Source: Candidatus Obscuribacterales bacterium (GTDB lineage Bacteria; Cyanobacteriota; Vampirovibrionia; Obscuribacterales; Obscuribacteraceae). From it: a stretch of DNA of 44,799 bases. Position 1 is the first letter of the stretch. Each line of letters opens with the position of its first letter. Positions 1 through 7,419 of this stretch are shown in pieces. The stretch is from NCBI GenBank assembly GCA_019745415.1, contig JAIETF010000075.1, forward strand, positions 1 through 44,799, written 5' to 3'. The translations under genes and the position numbers were made by a program. The notes under the pieces were generated by a model. That model worked only from the letters and a program-made list of their open reading frames with translations. It made no database searches and was not told where the DNA came from.

Positions 1-99
1 ATCTCGGTCGGATACTCATATCCTAATTCGCTTAACGCGGCAACGACTGGCTTGGACAGACCAAGCTCGGAAAAACTTATCACAGCTCTAAAAAACTAA
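1..99 (+). CDS. Possible 3' end of a gene entering from the left edge
   Basis: One plus-strand frame is open from the window edge to a TAA at 97-99 and would encode about 32 residues ending in PSSEKLITALKN. The composition is protein-like, but the fragment is too short to assign a family. The two other plus frames stop at about 24 and 89. If real, this gene converges on the minus-strand TonB-like gene. Low confidence. Confidence 0.3.
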   Translation: MSVGYSYPNSLNAATTGLDRPSSEKLITALKN

Positions 100-161
100 A
101 TCCATATTGAATCGCAAGAACGCCATTATTGCATAATTAAAAGGGGATGTCAAAAGCCGGA

Positions 162-791
162 TTAGTACCCCTTAATCTTGCTCTGTCGCCGGGTGCCGCC
201 TTTCTCATTTCTTTCAAGCTCTTTCAGGTCGTCTTTCAATCTCTCGGCTTGGCATGAGACCGAACCTTCCCAAAGCTTGGCAATTATCTCTTCGGGCTTG
301 AGGGCTCCGTAATACTTATAGTCAAAGGTGAATTCGATGTCGACTGTGGCTGGGGCGCCCTCCGGCAGGGCGTCGAAATTGCCGCAATCTTGAATTGCTT
401 TCAAAGCGGCAGCGTCGGCCTCGGCCCCACCCGATTGGATGATACGCATGGCTCTGACCGTGCCGTCTTTTCTTACTGTAAAGAGGGCTCTCACCCTTCC
501 GGTTGAGCCTGAAGATGATGGATGCCAATTGCGTTTAATTTGCTTTTGCAGCTTTTCCATAAAGGCGGCATAGTTGGCATTAATGTCGGCTGCACCGGCT
601 TTTGTCGCTGAAACAAGTGCCGCCGAAACAAGTAATGAAATGGCGAGAGCGGCTGTCAGTAGATGCTGCCAGGTGAAATAGGTTTGCGCATTATCTTGCT
701 TGGGCGCCTTGCCTTGCTTGTATGTATTCACGCGCTTGGCTGCGGTCTGGTGCTGTCGCTTGCTTTTCAGATTTTCTGCCTGAGCCGACAA
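162..791 (-). CDS. TonB C-terminal-domain-like membrane-anchored protein
   Basis: About 209 residues from a TTG start, preceded on the minus strand by a GGAGAGAG ribosome-binding site. Layout: a basic, glutamine-rich cytoplasmic N-terminus (about 1-40), one membrane span (about 44-63), then a periplasmic region with a TonB_C-like fold: an IKRNWHP motif, a VRALFTVRKDGTV strand pair and an AALKAIQ helix. TonB_C domains in non-TonB proteins are common in periplasmic energy-transducing or structural proteins. There is no long proline-rich spacer and no ExbB/ExbD nearby, so a classical TonB role is not supported. The C-terminus is charged (KDDLKELERNEKGG). The family call is fairly sure; function is unknown. 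Confidence 0.75.
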   Translation of the reverse strand: MSAQAENLKSKRQHQTAAKRVNTYKQGKAPKQDNAQTYFTWQHLLTAALAISLLVSAALVSATKAGAADINANYAAFMEKLQKQIKRNWHPSSSGSTGRVRALFTVRKDGTVRAMRIIQSGGAEADAAALKAIQDCGNFDALPEGAPATVDIEFTFDYKYYGALKPEEIIAKLWEGSVSCQAERLKDDLKELERNEKGGTRRQSKIKGY

Positions 792-960
792 AATGCTCTC
801 TCCACTAAGTACTTAAAAAGCTGCCCCGCTTACCAAAACATATTATTTCAGATTAGACCTCGAGGGTAATACTTTTGGCCGATACGAAATAATGGCTGAA
901 GGGTGAAAATTGGAAGGGCCGATTGTTTGGACGACCCAATCTCGAGAGAAGGACGGAAGT

Positions 961-1419
961 ATGAAAGTTCTGGTTGCTGTAGATGGTTCTGAATGTTCGA
1001 GCCATGCTGTTGACGCTCTATTAGAAAGACTGTGGGCCAAGGGCACCGAGTTTATGGTCTTGAGTGTTAATGAGCCCATTTATTACGAATATGCTGTGCC
1101 GACCTCCTCTGCTTATGTAGAACAGTTGAATGAAGCAAGGCTGGAATTCAAAAACTATCTCAGCAAACTCGTTATAGGTGTGGCCGCCAAAATTAAAGAG
1201 AAGTTGGGTATAGATGCCGAAACCCGTGTGGCTGAGGGCTCAATTGCCGAGAGTATTGTTGATGAGGCCGAAATTTGGAATGCCGACTTGATTGTCATGG
1301 GTTCTCATGGGCGCAAAGGCTTGCAAAAATTTATTCTTGGGAGTGTTGCCGAGAAAGTGGCGACCCATGCCCCGTGTTCTGTCGAAATAGTTAAAACCAA
1401 ACAGAAAGAAAATAAATAA
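961..1419 (+). CDS. Universal stress protein (UspA family)
   Basis: About 152 residues. I chose the ATG at 961, where the canonical MKVLVAVDGSE start occurs, over an upstream TTG at 910; a GAAGGACGGAAG purine tract precedes 961. The fold is the HUP/Usp alpha-beta type. The ATP-binding signature G-x2-G-x9-G-S is intact near the C-terminus (GSHGRKG, then LGSVAEKV). Usp proteins bind ATP or AMP and support survival under starvation and hypoxia. It is the first gene of the tight run leading into the hydrogenase subunits, with 11 bases to the next gene, so it is likely co-transcribed with them. Confidence 0.9.
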   Translation: MKVLVAVDGSECSSHAVDALLERLWAKGTEFMVLSVNEPIYYEYAVPTSSAYVEQLNEARLEFKNYLSKLVIGVAAKIKEKLGIDAETRVAEGSIAESIVDEAEIWNADLIVMGSHGRKGLQKFILGSVAEKVATHAPCSVEIVKTKQKENK

Positions 1420-1430
1420 GGAGTGCGAAA

Positions 1431-1961
1431 GTGAAAGTATTAATCGCCATAGACCAGTCGCCTTTCGCTGATCAGATATTGGAGAATGTGCTCAACAGCC
1501 ATTGGCCTAAAGATACCTCGTTCAAGGTGCTGACCGTAGTAGAGCCCTTTCAGTGGCAGAATAGCACCGGTGAGTCGATGTCGCCTGAGTGGAAGAGTAT
1601 CGCCCAAGAAGTCTTTCAGACCAGGCTTAGCCATGCCGGGCAGATTTTGCAGAATTTCCGCCAGAAACTTGAGTCTGGTATTCCTTATTGCACGGCGCAT
1701 ACAGAGCTTTTGGAAGGTAAGCCCGGTGATGAAATTATTGCCGCTGCCGCTAAGTTTATGGCTGACAAAATAATAGTCGGTGGACATGGTAGCGCCCCTA
1801 ATCGCTTATTGGGTAGAGTACCGCAGGCGGTGGCAAGAGAAGCTTCTTGTTCTGTGCAGATTGTCAGGCTGAAAGAACCTGAAGATGCTCTCAAACAGGC
1901 TGCTACGACCGGCAAGAAATCAAGCAAGAAGCGCGATCAAGTTGCGGGCTTGTCTAAGTAA
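1431..1961 (+). CDS. Universal stress protein with degenerate nucleotide loop
   Basis: About 176 residues from a GTG start with an AAGGAG ribosome-binding site 7 bases upstream. It begins MKVLIAIDQSPFA as in Usp domains. The region equivalent to the G-x2-G-x9-G-S/T loop reads GGHGSAPNRLLGRVP, so the last glycine-serine element is altered and spacing is changed; ATP binding may be weak or lost. A lysine/serine-rich tail (KQAATTGKKSSKKRDQ) extends past the domain. Its stop codon overlaps the next start by one base (TAATG), implying translational coupling to the hydrogenase beta subunit. Confidence 0.87.
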   Translation: MKVLIAIDQSPFADQILENVLNSHWPKDTSFKVLTVVEPFQWQNSTGESMSPEWKSIAQEVFQTRLSHAGQILQNFRQKLESGIPYCTAHTELLEGKPGDEIIAAAAKFMADKIIVGGHGSAPNRLLGRVPQAVAREASCSVQIVRLKEPEDALKQAATTGKKSSKKRDQVAGLSK

Positions 1962-3034
1962 TGCTTAGCCCCACCTACTTTCTGCCGAAAGAGAAGTTTC
2001 CCGACTTTCTTAGTGCTTTGAAGGGTCTCGGGCAAGTTTTTGCGCCGGTCAAAGTCTCTCAGCAGTCTTATTCTTTCAAGGCTGTTGAAAAGGCTTCCGA
2101 GATAGCCTTTGAAGCTCTGCGCACTATTTTGCCGCCTAAAAAGTTCTTCTATCCGCAGAGCGAGACTCTTGTGAAGTTTGAAGACGGTGAAATCAAAGAG
2201 TGTATCGAAGAGCCTCAATTTAAGGTGATTTTTGGGGTTCATCCTTGTGACCTGGCTGGGCTTGGCATAATGGATACCATCTTTGAAGACTCTCCCGGAG
2301 ATACCCATTATCTGCGTAAGCGTCGCACAAGTATGATTATCGGGCTTTCGTGCATGCCCGATAAACATTGCTTTTGTCAGTCTATGGGGACCGACTGCCC
2401 TGAAAAGGGCTATGACGTTTTTCTTACAGATATTGAAGATGGTTATTTCATCGAGGGTAAGAGCAGCCAGGGGCAGAAATTATTGGCTGATGCATTTACC
2501 AATAAGGTCTTAGAAAGAGCTAGAGAAGCGCATAAAGACCGCTATAAGCGCTTTTGGCTAGATCGTAGCGAAGCTTTTGAAACAGGCTTCAAGGTCGATA
2601 ATTTGCGCAGCACTATGGATCTTGAATGGGAGAACCCGGTATGGGAAGAATTGGGCGATCGCTGCCTGAGCTGCGGCAACTGCACACCAGTATGTCCCAC
2701 TTGCTATTGTTTTGATTTGGTTGATGTGGCTGCTCTTTCTTCTAAAGAAGATGGTTCTGGTGATGCCGAACGTCGGCGTGAATGGGATAGTTGCCAGTTT
2801 GTCGGCTTTGCCAAGGTAGCCGGTGATTATAACTTTAGACCTGGTCCGGTAGACCGTCTCAAGTTTTGGTACAGACATAAATTGCACGGCTTTGATGATG
2901 CCTACGGCTTCAAGACCTGTGTTGGCTGCGGACGGTGCACGGTCTCGTGTCCTTCTGGTATAGACGACATCGTCAAAGTTGTGAATATTTTGCAGGCGGC
3001 ACGCGAGAAAAAAGATGAGGGGCAGCCTAAATGA
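1961..3034 (+). CDS. hydB: NiFe hydrogenase (sulfhydrogenase-type) beta subunit, ferredoxin-like
   Basis: About 357 residues. The N-terminal half matches the 4Fe-4S dicluster beta subunit of group 3b hydrogenases, with the conserved GVHPCDLAGL segment. Two [4Fe-4S] motifs follow: CLSCGNCTPVCPTC near residues 235-248 and CVGCGRCTVSCP near 320-332. The subunit relays electrons between the NiFe core (alpha, delta) and the flavin subunit (gamma). The order beta-gamma-delta-alpha equals the hydBGDA operon of Pyrococcus sulfhydrogenase I, which supports this assignment over a lone ferredoxin. It overlaps the next gene in an ATGA arrangement at 3031-3034. The complex is expected to be soluble and cytoplasmic. 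Confidence 0.9.
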   Translation: MLSPTYFLPKEKFPDFLSALKGLGQVFAPVKVSQQSYSFKAVEKASEIAFEALRTILPPKKFFYPQSETLVKFEDGEIKECIEEPQFKVIFGVHPCDLAGLGIMDTIFEDSPGDTHYLRKRRTSMIIGLSCMPDKHCFCQSMGTDCPEKGYDVFLTDIEDGYFIEGKSSQGQKLLADAFTNKVLERAREAHKDRYKRFWLDRSEAFETGFKVDNLRSTMDLEWENPVWEELGDRCLSCGNCTPVCPTCYCFDLVDVAALSSKEDGSGDAERRREWDSCQFVGFAKVAGDYNFRPGPVDRLKFWYRHKLHGFDDAYGFKTCVGCGRCTVSCPSGIDDIVKVVNILQAAREKKDEGQPK

Positions 3035-3900
3035 TTCCTGGAAAAACGCCTTATCTTTCGGTTAAGGGGACGATTCGATCGATTGTGCCCATGGCCCAAG
3101 ACAATTATCTTTTTGATATTACAGAAAGAACCGGTAGCCTGAGCGGTTGTCGCCCTGGTCAGTTTGTCGAGCTGTGGGTGCCTGGTGTGGGCGAATGCCC
3201 GATATCAGTTTGTTCGGGGCGAGTATCAGAGTCGATTCAGCTTATGGTGCGACGAGCCGGCCGGGTAACCAGTGCTCTCTTCAACATGAGCGAAGGCGAT
3301 AGTGTCGGTCTGCGTGGACCCTATGGTCAGGGTTTTCCTATGGATGCCTTCAAAGGGCGAGATCTGGTCATGGTTGCTGGTGGGCTTGGTGTGGCCCCAA
3401 TTAGATCGGTCTGGCAATACGCCCTCGACCACCGTGAAGATTTTGGCAGACTGGTACTTATATATGGTATGCGTCATACCAATGATATTCTCTTTCGCCA
3501 AGAGTTTAAGTTTTTGCTGCGTCGGCGTGATATCGATATCTTTATCGCTGCCGAAGAGGTTGTGGGTCCAGCTTTACCGCCCATCGCCATGCAGCTCGGT
3601 CGGGTCACCGATCTTTTGCGCCAGGCTGAAATAAGCAGTGATAGTTGTGTTGCTGTTTGTGGACCGCCTGTTATGTACAAATATGTTATCGATGTTCTAA
3701 AAGAGAGAAATGTGGACGAACAAAACATTCACCTTTCGCTTGAACGCCATATGAAGTGCGGCATAGGTAAGTGCGGGCATTGCTTTATCGGTGGTAAGTT
3801 CAATTGCAAAGCCGGACCGGTTTTTGCACTGCCGGAAATCAAGCATGTTCCAGAAGCAATAGAATGCGATGCCGCTTCCTTGCAAGGAGGTCTCGAATGA
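3031..3900 (+). CDS. hydG: NiFe hydrogenase gamma subunit (FAD/NAD(P)-binding, 2Fe-2S)
   Basis: About 289 residues of the ferredoxin-NADP reductase/dihydroorotate dehydrogenase electron-transfer type. An N-terminal FAD-binding beta barrel carries a GQFVELW segment. The nucleotide domain shows GGLGVAPIRS and CGPPVMYKYV. A C-terminal [2Fe-2S] site reads CGIGKCGHC followed by a fourth cysteine in FNCKAGPVF (about 243-260). This is the subunit expected to exchange electrons with NAD(P)H. It overlaps hydB by 4 bases and hydD by 4 bases, so the subunits are translationally coupled. The name hydG here means the sulfhydrogenase subunit, not the FeFe-hydrogenase maturase of the same name. Confidence 0.9.
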   Translation: MIPGKTPYLSVKGTIRSIVPMAQDNYLFDITERTGSLSGCRPGQFVELWVPGVGECPISVCSGRVSESIQLMVRRAGRVTSALFNMSEGDSVGLRGPYGQGFPMDAFKGRDLVMVAGGLGVAPIRSVWQYALDHREDFGRLVLIYGMRHTNDILFRQEFKFLLRRRDIDIFIAAEEVVGPALPPIAMQLGRVTDLLRQAEISSDSCVAVCGPPVMYKYVIDVLKERNVDEQNIHLSLERHMKCGIGKCGHCFIGGKFNCKAGPVFALPEIKHVPEAIECDAASLQGGLE

Positions 3901-4682
3901 GCGCTGCAGCTGCTAGCGGCACTAATCATTTGCCGACCATCGCAGTGGAAGGTCTGACTGGTTGTGCCGGCGAACTCTTGGTTATTCTTGAAAATCTCGA
4001 TAAGTTGCTGCCTTTTGTGCGAGTTGTGCGCTTTCCTTTTGCCCAAAGCAAAAATGAAGGTGGTGCAGTCGACATCACCTTTGTCGAAGGCAGTGTCAGT
4101 CAGAAGCACGACTTGGAGAAGCTTAAGCGGATTAGAGCTAATACCAGATGGTTGGTGGCGGTGGGCAACTGCGCGGTTTGGGGTTGCGTGCAAAAAGGAG
4201 CGCTTTGCAAATGCAAGGCTTCTGAGATGATCGAGGCTGTCTATGGCAGTGCTGCCTCTGCTATCGCCGCGACCGCCATGGATGCTGCTCCGCTTGATAG
4301 TCATGTCGCTGTAGACGTCAAGCTTTCGGGTTGCCCAATCAATGCCAGTCAGTTCTTGGCTGTCACTGCTAGTCTTTTGCGCGATCATTTGCCTTACATT
4401 ATTTCAAAGCCGGTTTGTCTGGAGTGTAAGCTGCGCGAGAATCCTTGCGTATTAATCGAAGACAATTTGCCTTGTCTTGGCCCGGTCACCGCTGCTGGTT
4501 GCGGCGCCCTCTGCCCCAGCATGGGTGCCGCCTGCTATGGCTGTTTCGGACCTTGCGAAGAGCCTCAGATTGACGCTATGACAACAATCTTGAAAGAGAA
4601 AGGTTATGAAATGGAAGAGGTGCTTGGTCGCCTCACCGCATTTGGTGCTGTGATACCAATGGGGGAAAAATGGCGGAAATAA
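3897..4682 (+). CDS. hydD: NiFe hydrogenase small (delta) subunit, Cys-to-Glu in proximal motif
   Basis: About 261 residues. The ATG at 3897 is chosen because it follows an AAGGAGG site (3884-3890) and starts in an ATGA overlap; an upstream in-frame start at 3804 would only add sequence inside hydG. Cysteine clusters suit three [4Fe-4S] sites: GNCAVWGC, SGCP, and a cysteine-rich C-terminal third with CLECKLRENPC, PCLGPVT and ACYGCFGPC. The N-terminal motif is unusual: group 3b small subunits normally carry LTxCxGC, whereas this one reads LTGCAGELL, so the second proximal-cluster cysteine is glutamate (GAA). The rest of the protein aligns well with sulfhydrogenase delta subunits as I recall them. 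Confidence 0.9.
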   Translation: MSAAAASGTNHLPTIAVEGLTGCAGELLVILENLDKLLPFVRVVRFPFAQSKNEGGAVDITFVEGSVSQKHDLEKLKRIRANTRWLVAVGNCAVWGCVQKGALCKCKASEMIEAVYGSAASAIAATAMDAAPLDSHVAVDVKLSGCPINASQFLAVTASLLRDHLPYIISKPVCLECKLRENPCVLIEDNLPCLGPVTAAGCGALCPSMGAACYGCFGPCEEPQIDAMTTILKEKGYEMEEVLGRLTAFGAVIPMGEKWRK

Positions 4683-6043
4683 AGAAAAGTACCATTGTCA
4701 TACCGGAAGTGACAAGAGTGGAGGGGCATTCGGCTGTAACCGTGGACATTCTCGACGGCAAGGTCGAGAACGTCAAGCTTGATGTTTTTGAAGGCACTCG
4801 CTATTTCGAGAAGATAGTGGTGGGTCATAAGTATGACGAGATGGCTCATTTGACTTCGCGTATTTGCGCCATATGTTCGACCGGGCATGTGCTGGCTTCT
4901 ATTTTTGCTATAGAAAATTTGCTCGACTATAAAGCTGATGAAAAGACGACTTTATTGCGCGAACTCATGCATTTAGGCATGATCATTGAATCACATGCCA
5001 CTCACCTTTGTGCTTTGGTTTTGCCGGACTTTTTAGGCGTAGAAGACCTGATTGCTTTTGCCGATAAGCATAAAGAAGAGTTTGCTCTTTGGACATTTTT
5101 GCGTACACTCGGCAACGATGTGCAATATATGGTGGGCGGGCGGTCTTTTCATCCAGTCAATTTGCATGTCTTCAAGCTTTCTTCCCATCCCGGCGGCGAA
5201 GCTCTAAAGGCTATGGCCGGCAGGCTGAAAGAGGCACGCGAGAAAGCCTTGTTTTTAGCGCAGGTCTTCTTAGATTTGAAGCTGCCTGCTATACCTTCTT
5301 TTGAGCCCGAGTATCTAGCACTTGATTATGATTCAACCACATATGGCTACTTTGGCACCAGAGTTAAGTCTTCGCAGTCTTGGCTGCGCTCTATAGAAGA
5401 GTATAGAGACTATTTGGGTGAGTATCCGGTGGCTTATAGTCATGCTAAAAAAAGCGGCAATGTAGCTAAACCCTTTATGGTGGGTGCCATTGCTCGGCTG
5501 CGTTTTCATAGTGAAAAACTTGGCAGAGAAGCTCGGCAACTCTTTCTTTCCAGTGATTTGGCTAAAGGTTCGTGCAACACTATGCTGAACAACTTAGCGC
5601 AGTCTATTGAACTGGTTGATGCAGTTTATCGTGCCCAGACCATTTGTGAGATGCTTGGGCAGATAGAAGATGCTGAACTGGCAAGCCTAGATGGTCAGAG
5701 TCGCTTTGCCGCCAAGGGCGGAAATGAGATGGATGTGCTGCGGGAGAAGTTGCCTGGTGCGGCGGTGGGGGCGGTAGAATGCCCGAGAGGGACGCTCTAT
5801 CACTATTATGACCTTGATGAGAAAGGGCTTGTGCGAGGGGCTGACTTGATTACACCCTCTGCCCAGAACACGCAGCGTATTGAGTCTGACATTAGAAACA
5901 CTGTCGAAGCTCGTATAGCCGAAGTTGATGATCTCTCAAGGCAAAGTTTATTGCAGTCCGACCTTGAGACCCTAGTCAGAGCTTACGACCCATGCAATAC
6001 TTGCGCAACCCATGCGGTGACCATAAGGGTTGAGAAGAGGTAG
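4670..6043 (+). CDS. hydA: NiFe hydrogenase large (alpha) catalytic subunit, group 3 type
   Basis: About 457 residues, overlapping hydD by 13 bases. NiFe-site ligand motifs are present: N-terminal RICAICSTGH (about 64-73; alanine replaces the glycine usual between the two cysteines) and C-terminal DPCNTCATH (about 440-448). RVEGH near the N-terminus is also conserved. The nine residues after the final histidine (AVTIRVEKR) would be the peptide removed by a maturation endopeptidase. Subunit make-up points to group 3b, an NAD(P)-linked bidirectional hydrogenase. No hyp maturation genes or endopeptidase gene are visible here, so they must lie elsewhere. Confidence 0.93.
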   Translation: MAEIKKSTIVIPEVTRVEGHSAVTVDILDGKVENVKLDVFEGTRYFEKIVVGHKYDEMAHLTSRICAICSTGHVLASIFAIENLLDYKADEKTTLLRELMHLGMIIESHATHLCALVLPDFLGVEDLIAFADKHKEEFALWTFLRTLGNDVQYMVGGRSFHPVNLHVFKLSSHPGGEALKAMAGRLKEAREKALFLAQVFLDLKLPAIPSFEPEYLALDYDSTTYGYFGTRVKSSQSWLRSIEEYRDYLGEYPVAYSHAKKSGNVAKPFMVGAIARLRFHSEKLGREARQLFLSSDLAKGSCNTMLNNLAQSIELVDAVYRAQTICEMLGQIEDAELASLDGQSRFAAKGGNEMDVLREKLPGAAVGAVECPRGTLYHYYDLDEKGLVRGADLITPSAQNTQRIESDIRNTVEARIAEVDDLSRQSLLQSDLETLVRAYDPCNTCATHAVTIRVEKR

Positions 6044-6045
6044 TT

Positions 6046-7365
6046 ATGCAAGGCACAAGAGAGAAATGCAACTGGCGTAGTACTTATGAGAGCCGCCGGT
6101 GCAGTGCCGAAGAAGCTGTGCTGGCAATATCAAGCGGCGATACTATCTATGTGCAGTCTAATGCAGCAGCGCCTGAATATGTAATTGATGCTCTCGTCAA
6201 AAGAGCGCCTGAATTACGCGATGTCACCTTCTTGCATATACTCACCCTCGGTAAGGCTGAGTATGCCAAAGAAGAATACCAAGATAGCTTCAAAGTGAAA
6301 GCGCTCTTTATTGGACGCAATATCAGAGAAGCTGTAAATGAGGGCCGGGCTGAATATATGCCTATCTTCCTCAGCGAGATACCTCGCCTTATTGAATCAG
6401 GGACAGTGCCTATTGATGTTTGCCTTTTGCAAGTCTCGCCGCCCGATGCTCATGGCTATTGCAGCTATGGTGTTTCTGTGGACTGTTCAATTGCCGCTCG
6501 CAAGAAAGCCAAGGTAGTTATTGCCGAAGTCAATAAGCAGATGCCGCGCACTTTAGGGCGCTCTTTCGTGCATGTTAGTCGGCTCGATTATATAGTCGAA
6601 ACCGATAGACCCTTGCCCGAGCTAATCGAGGCGCCGCCTACGGCAGTCGAAGATGCAATAGGTCGGCATGTTTCATCGCTGGTTGAGAACGAGGCCACCA
6701 TTCAACTCGGTATCGGTACAATACCGAATGCGGTGCTGGCTAATCTAAAGGATAAGCGCAATCTAGGTGTACATTCTGAGATGCTTTCAGATGGTATAGT
6801 CGATCTCATGGAATGCGGCGTGATCACAAATGATGCCAAAACTTTTCTGCCTGGTAAGGCGGCTGTTACATTTGTACTGGGTAGTCGGCGCCTCTATGAG
6901 TATGTAGATAATAATCCTGCCCTCGAATTTCAAACCAGCGATTATATTAACGACCCCTTCAATATTTCGCGTAATCACAAAATGACCGCTATCAACTCGG
7001 CTTTGCAGGTAGATCTTACCGGGCAAGTTGTGGCTGACTCTATTGGTAGTTATCTATACAGTGGCTTTGGTGGACAGGTAGACTTTATCAGAGGCGCTAG
7101 TCGGGCCCCTGGTGGCAAAGCCATTATTGCCATGCCTTCCACTGCTCGTGGTGATGCTGTTTCGCGTATTGCCGTCAATCTATCAGTGGGTAGCGGTGTA
7201 GTCACTTCGCGTGCTGATGTGCATTACGTTGTCACCGAATATGGTGTGGCACAGCTCTATGGCAAGACTTTGCGTGAGCGCACTAGAGAACTAATTAACA
7301 TCGCCCATCCCAAGTTTAGAGAAGAGCTTGTTTTTGAGTCCAAGAGACTTTCTTGGTTGGGTTAA
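6046..7365 (+). CDS. Acetyl-CoA hydrolase/4-hydroxybutyrate CoA-transferase family protein
   Basis: About 439 residues, starting 2 bases after the hydA stop, so it is part of the same operon. It belongs to the family that includes acetate, succinate and 4-hydroxybutyrate CoA-transferases. Visible family landmarks are an N-terminal ISSGDTIYVQSNAAAPE segment, QVSPPDAHGYCSYG, the IQLGIGTIPNAV loop, the HSEMLSDGIVDL motif containing the likely catalytic glutamate, and GFGGQVDFIRGA. It would move CoA between acyl-CoA and a carboxylic acid, for example in fermentative acetate or butyrate metabolism. Coupling to a hydrogenase suggests joint use in anaerobic redox balance; the substrate cannot be read from sequence. 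Confidence 0.88.
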   Translation: MQGTREKCNWRSTYESRRCSAEEAVLAISSGDTIYVQSNAAAPEYVIDALVKRAPELRDVTFLHILTLGKAEYAKEEYQDSFKVKALFIGRNIREAVNEGRAEYMPIFLSEIPRLIESGTVPIDVCLLQVSPPDAHGYCSYGVSVDCSIAARKKAKVVIAEVNKQMPRTLGRSFVHVSRLDYIVETDRPLPELIEAPPTAVEDAIGRHVSSLVENEATIQLGIGTIPNAVLANLKDKRNLGVHSEMLSDGIVDLMECGVITNDAKTFLPGKAAVTFVLGSRRLYEYVDNNPALEFQTSDYINDPFNISRNHKMTAINSALQVDLTGQVVADSIGSYLYSGFGGQVDFIRGASRAPGGKAIIAMPSTARGDAVSRIAVNLSVGSGVVTSRADVHYVVTEYGVAQLYGKTLRERTRELINIAHPKFREELVFESKRLSWLG

Positions 7366-7377
7366 AGAGGCTAAGTT

Positions 7378-7410
7378 GAGGCAAGTCCAGAGGCAAGTCT
7401 AGAGGCAAGT
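7378..7410. repeat. Three 12-base tandem repeats between convergent genes
   Basis: GAGGCAAGT occurs at 7378, 7390 and 7402 with a 12-base period, directly after the CoA-transferase and before the convergent ATPase end. Each copy can pair with CTTGCCT at 7426-7432, so the array could offer alternative stems. No strong T-tract follows, so a terminator role is weak. Confidence 0.6.
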
Positions 7411-7419
7411 GGGCGTCCC

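Noticed and set aside
3804..3896. Longer hydrogenase small subunit
   Set aside because: The extension lies wholly inside hydG; the ATG at 3897 has a perfect AAGGAGG and an ATGA overlap.
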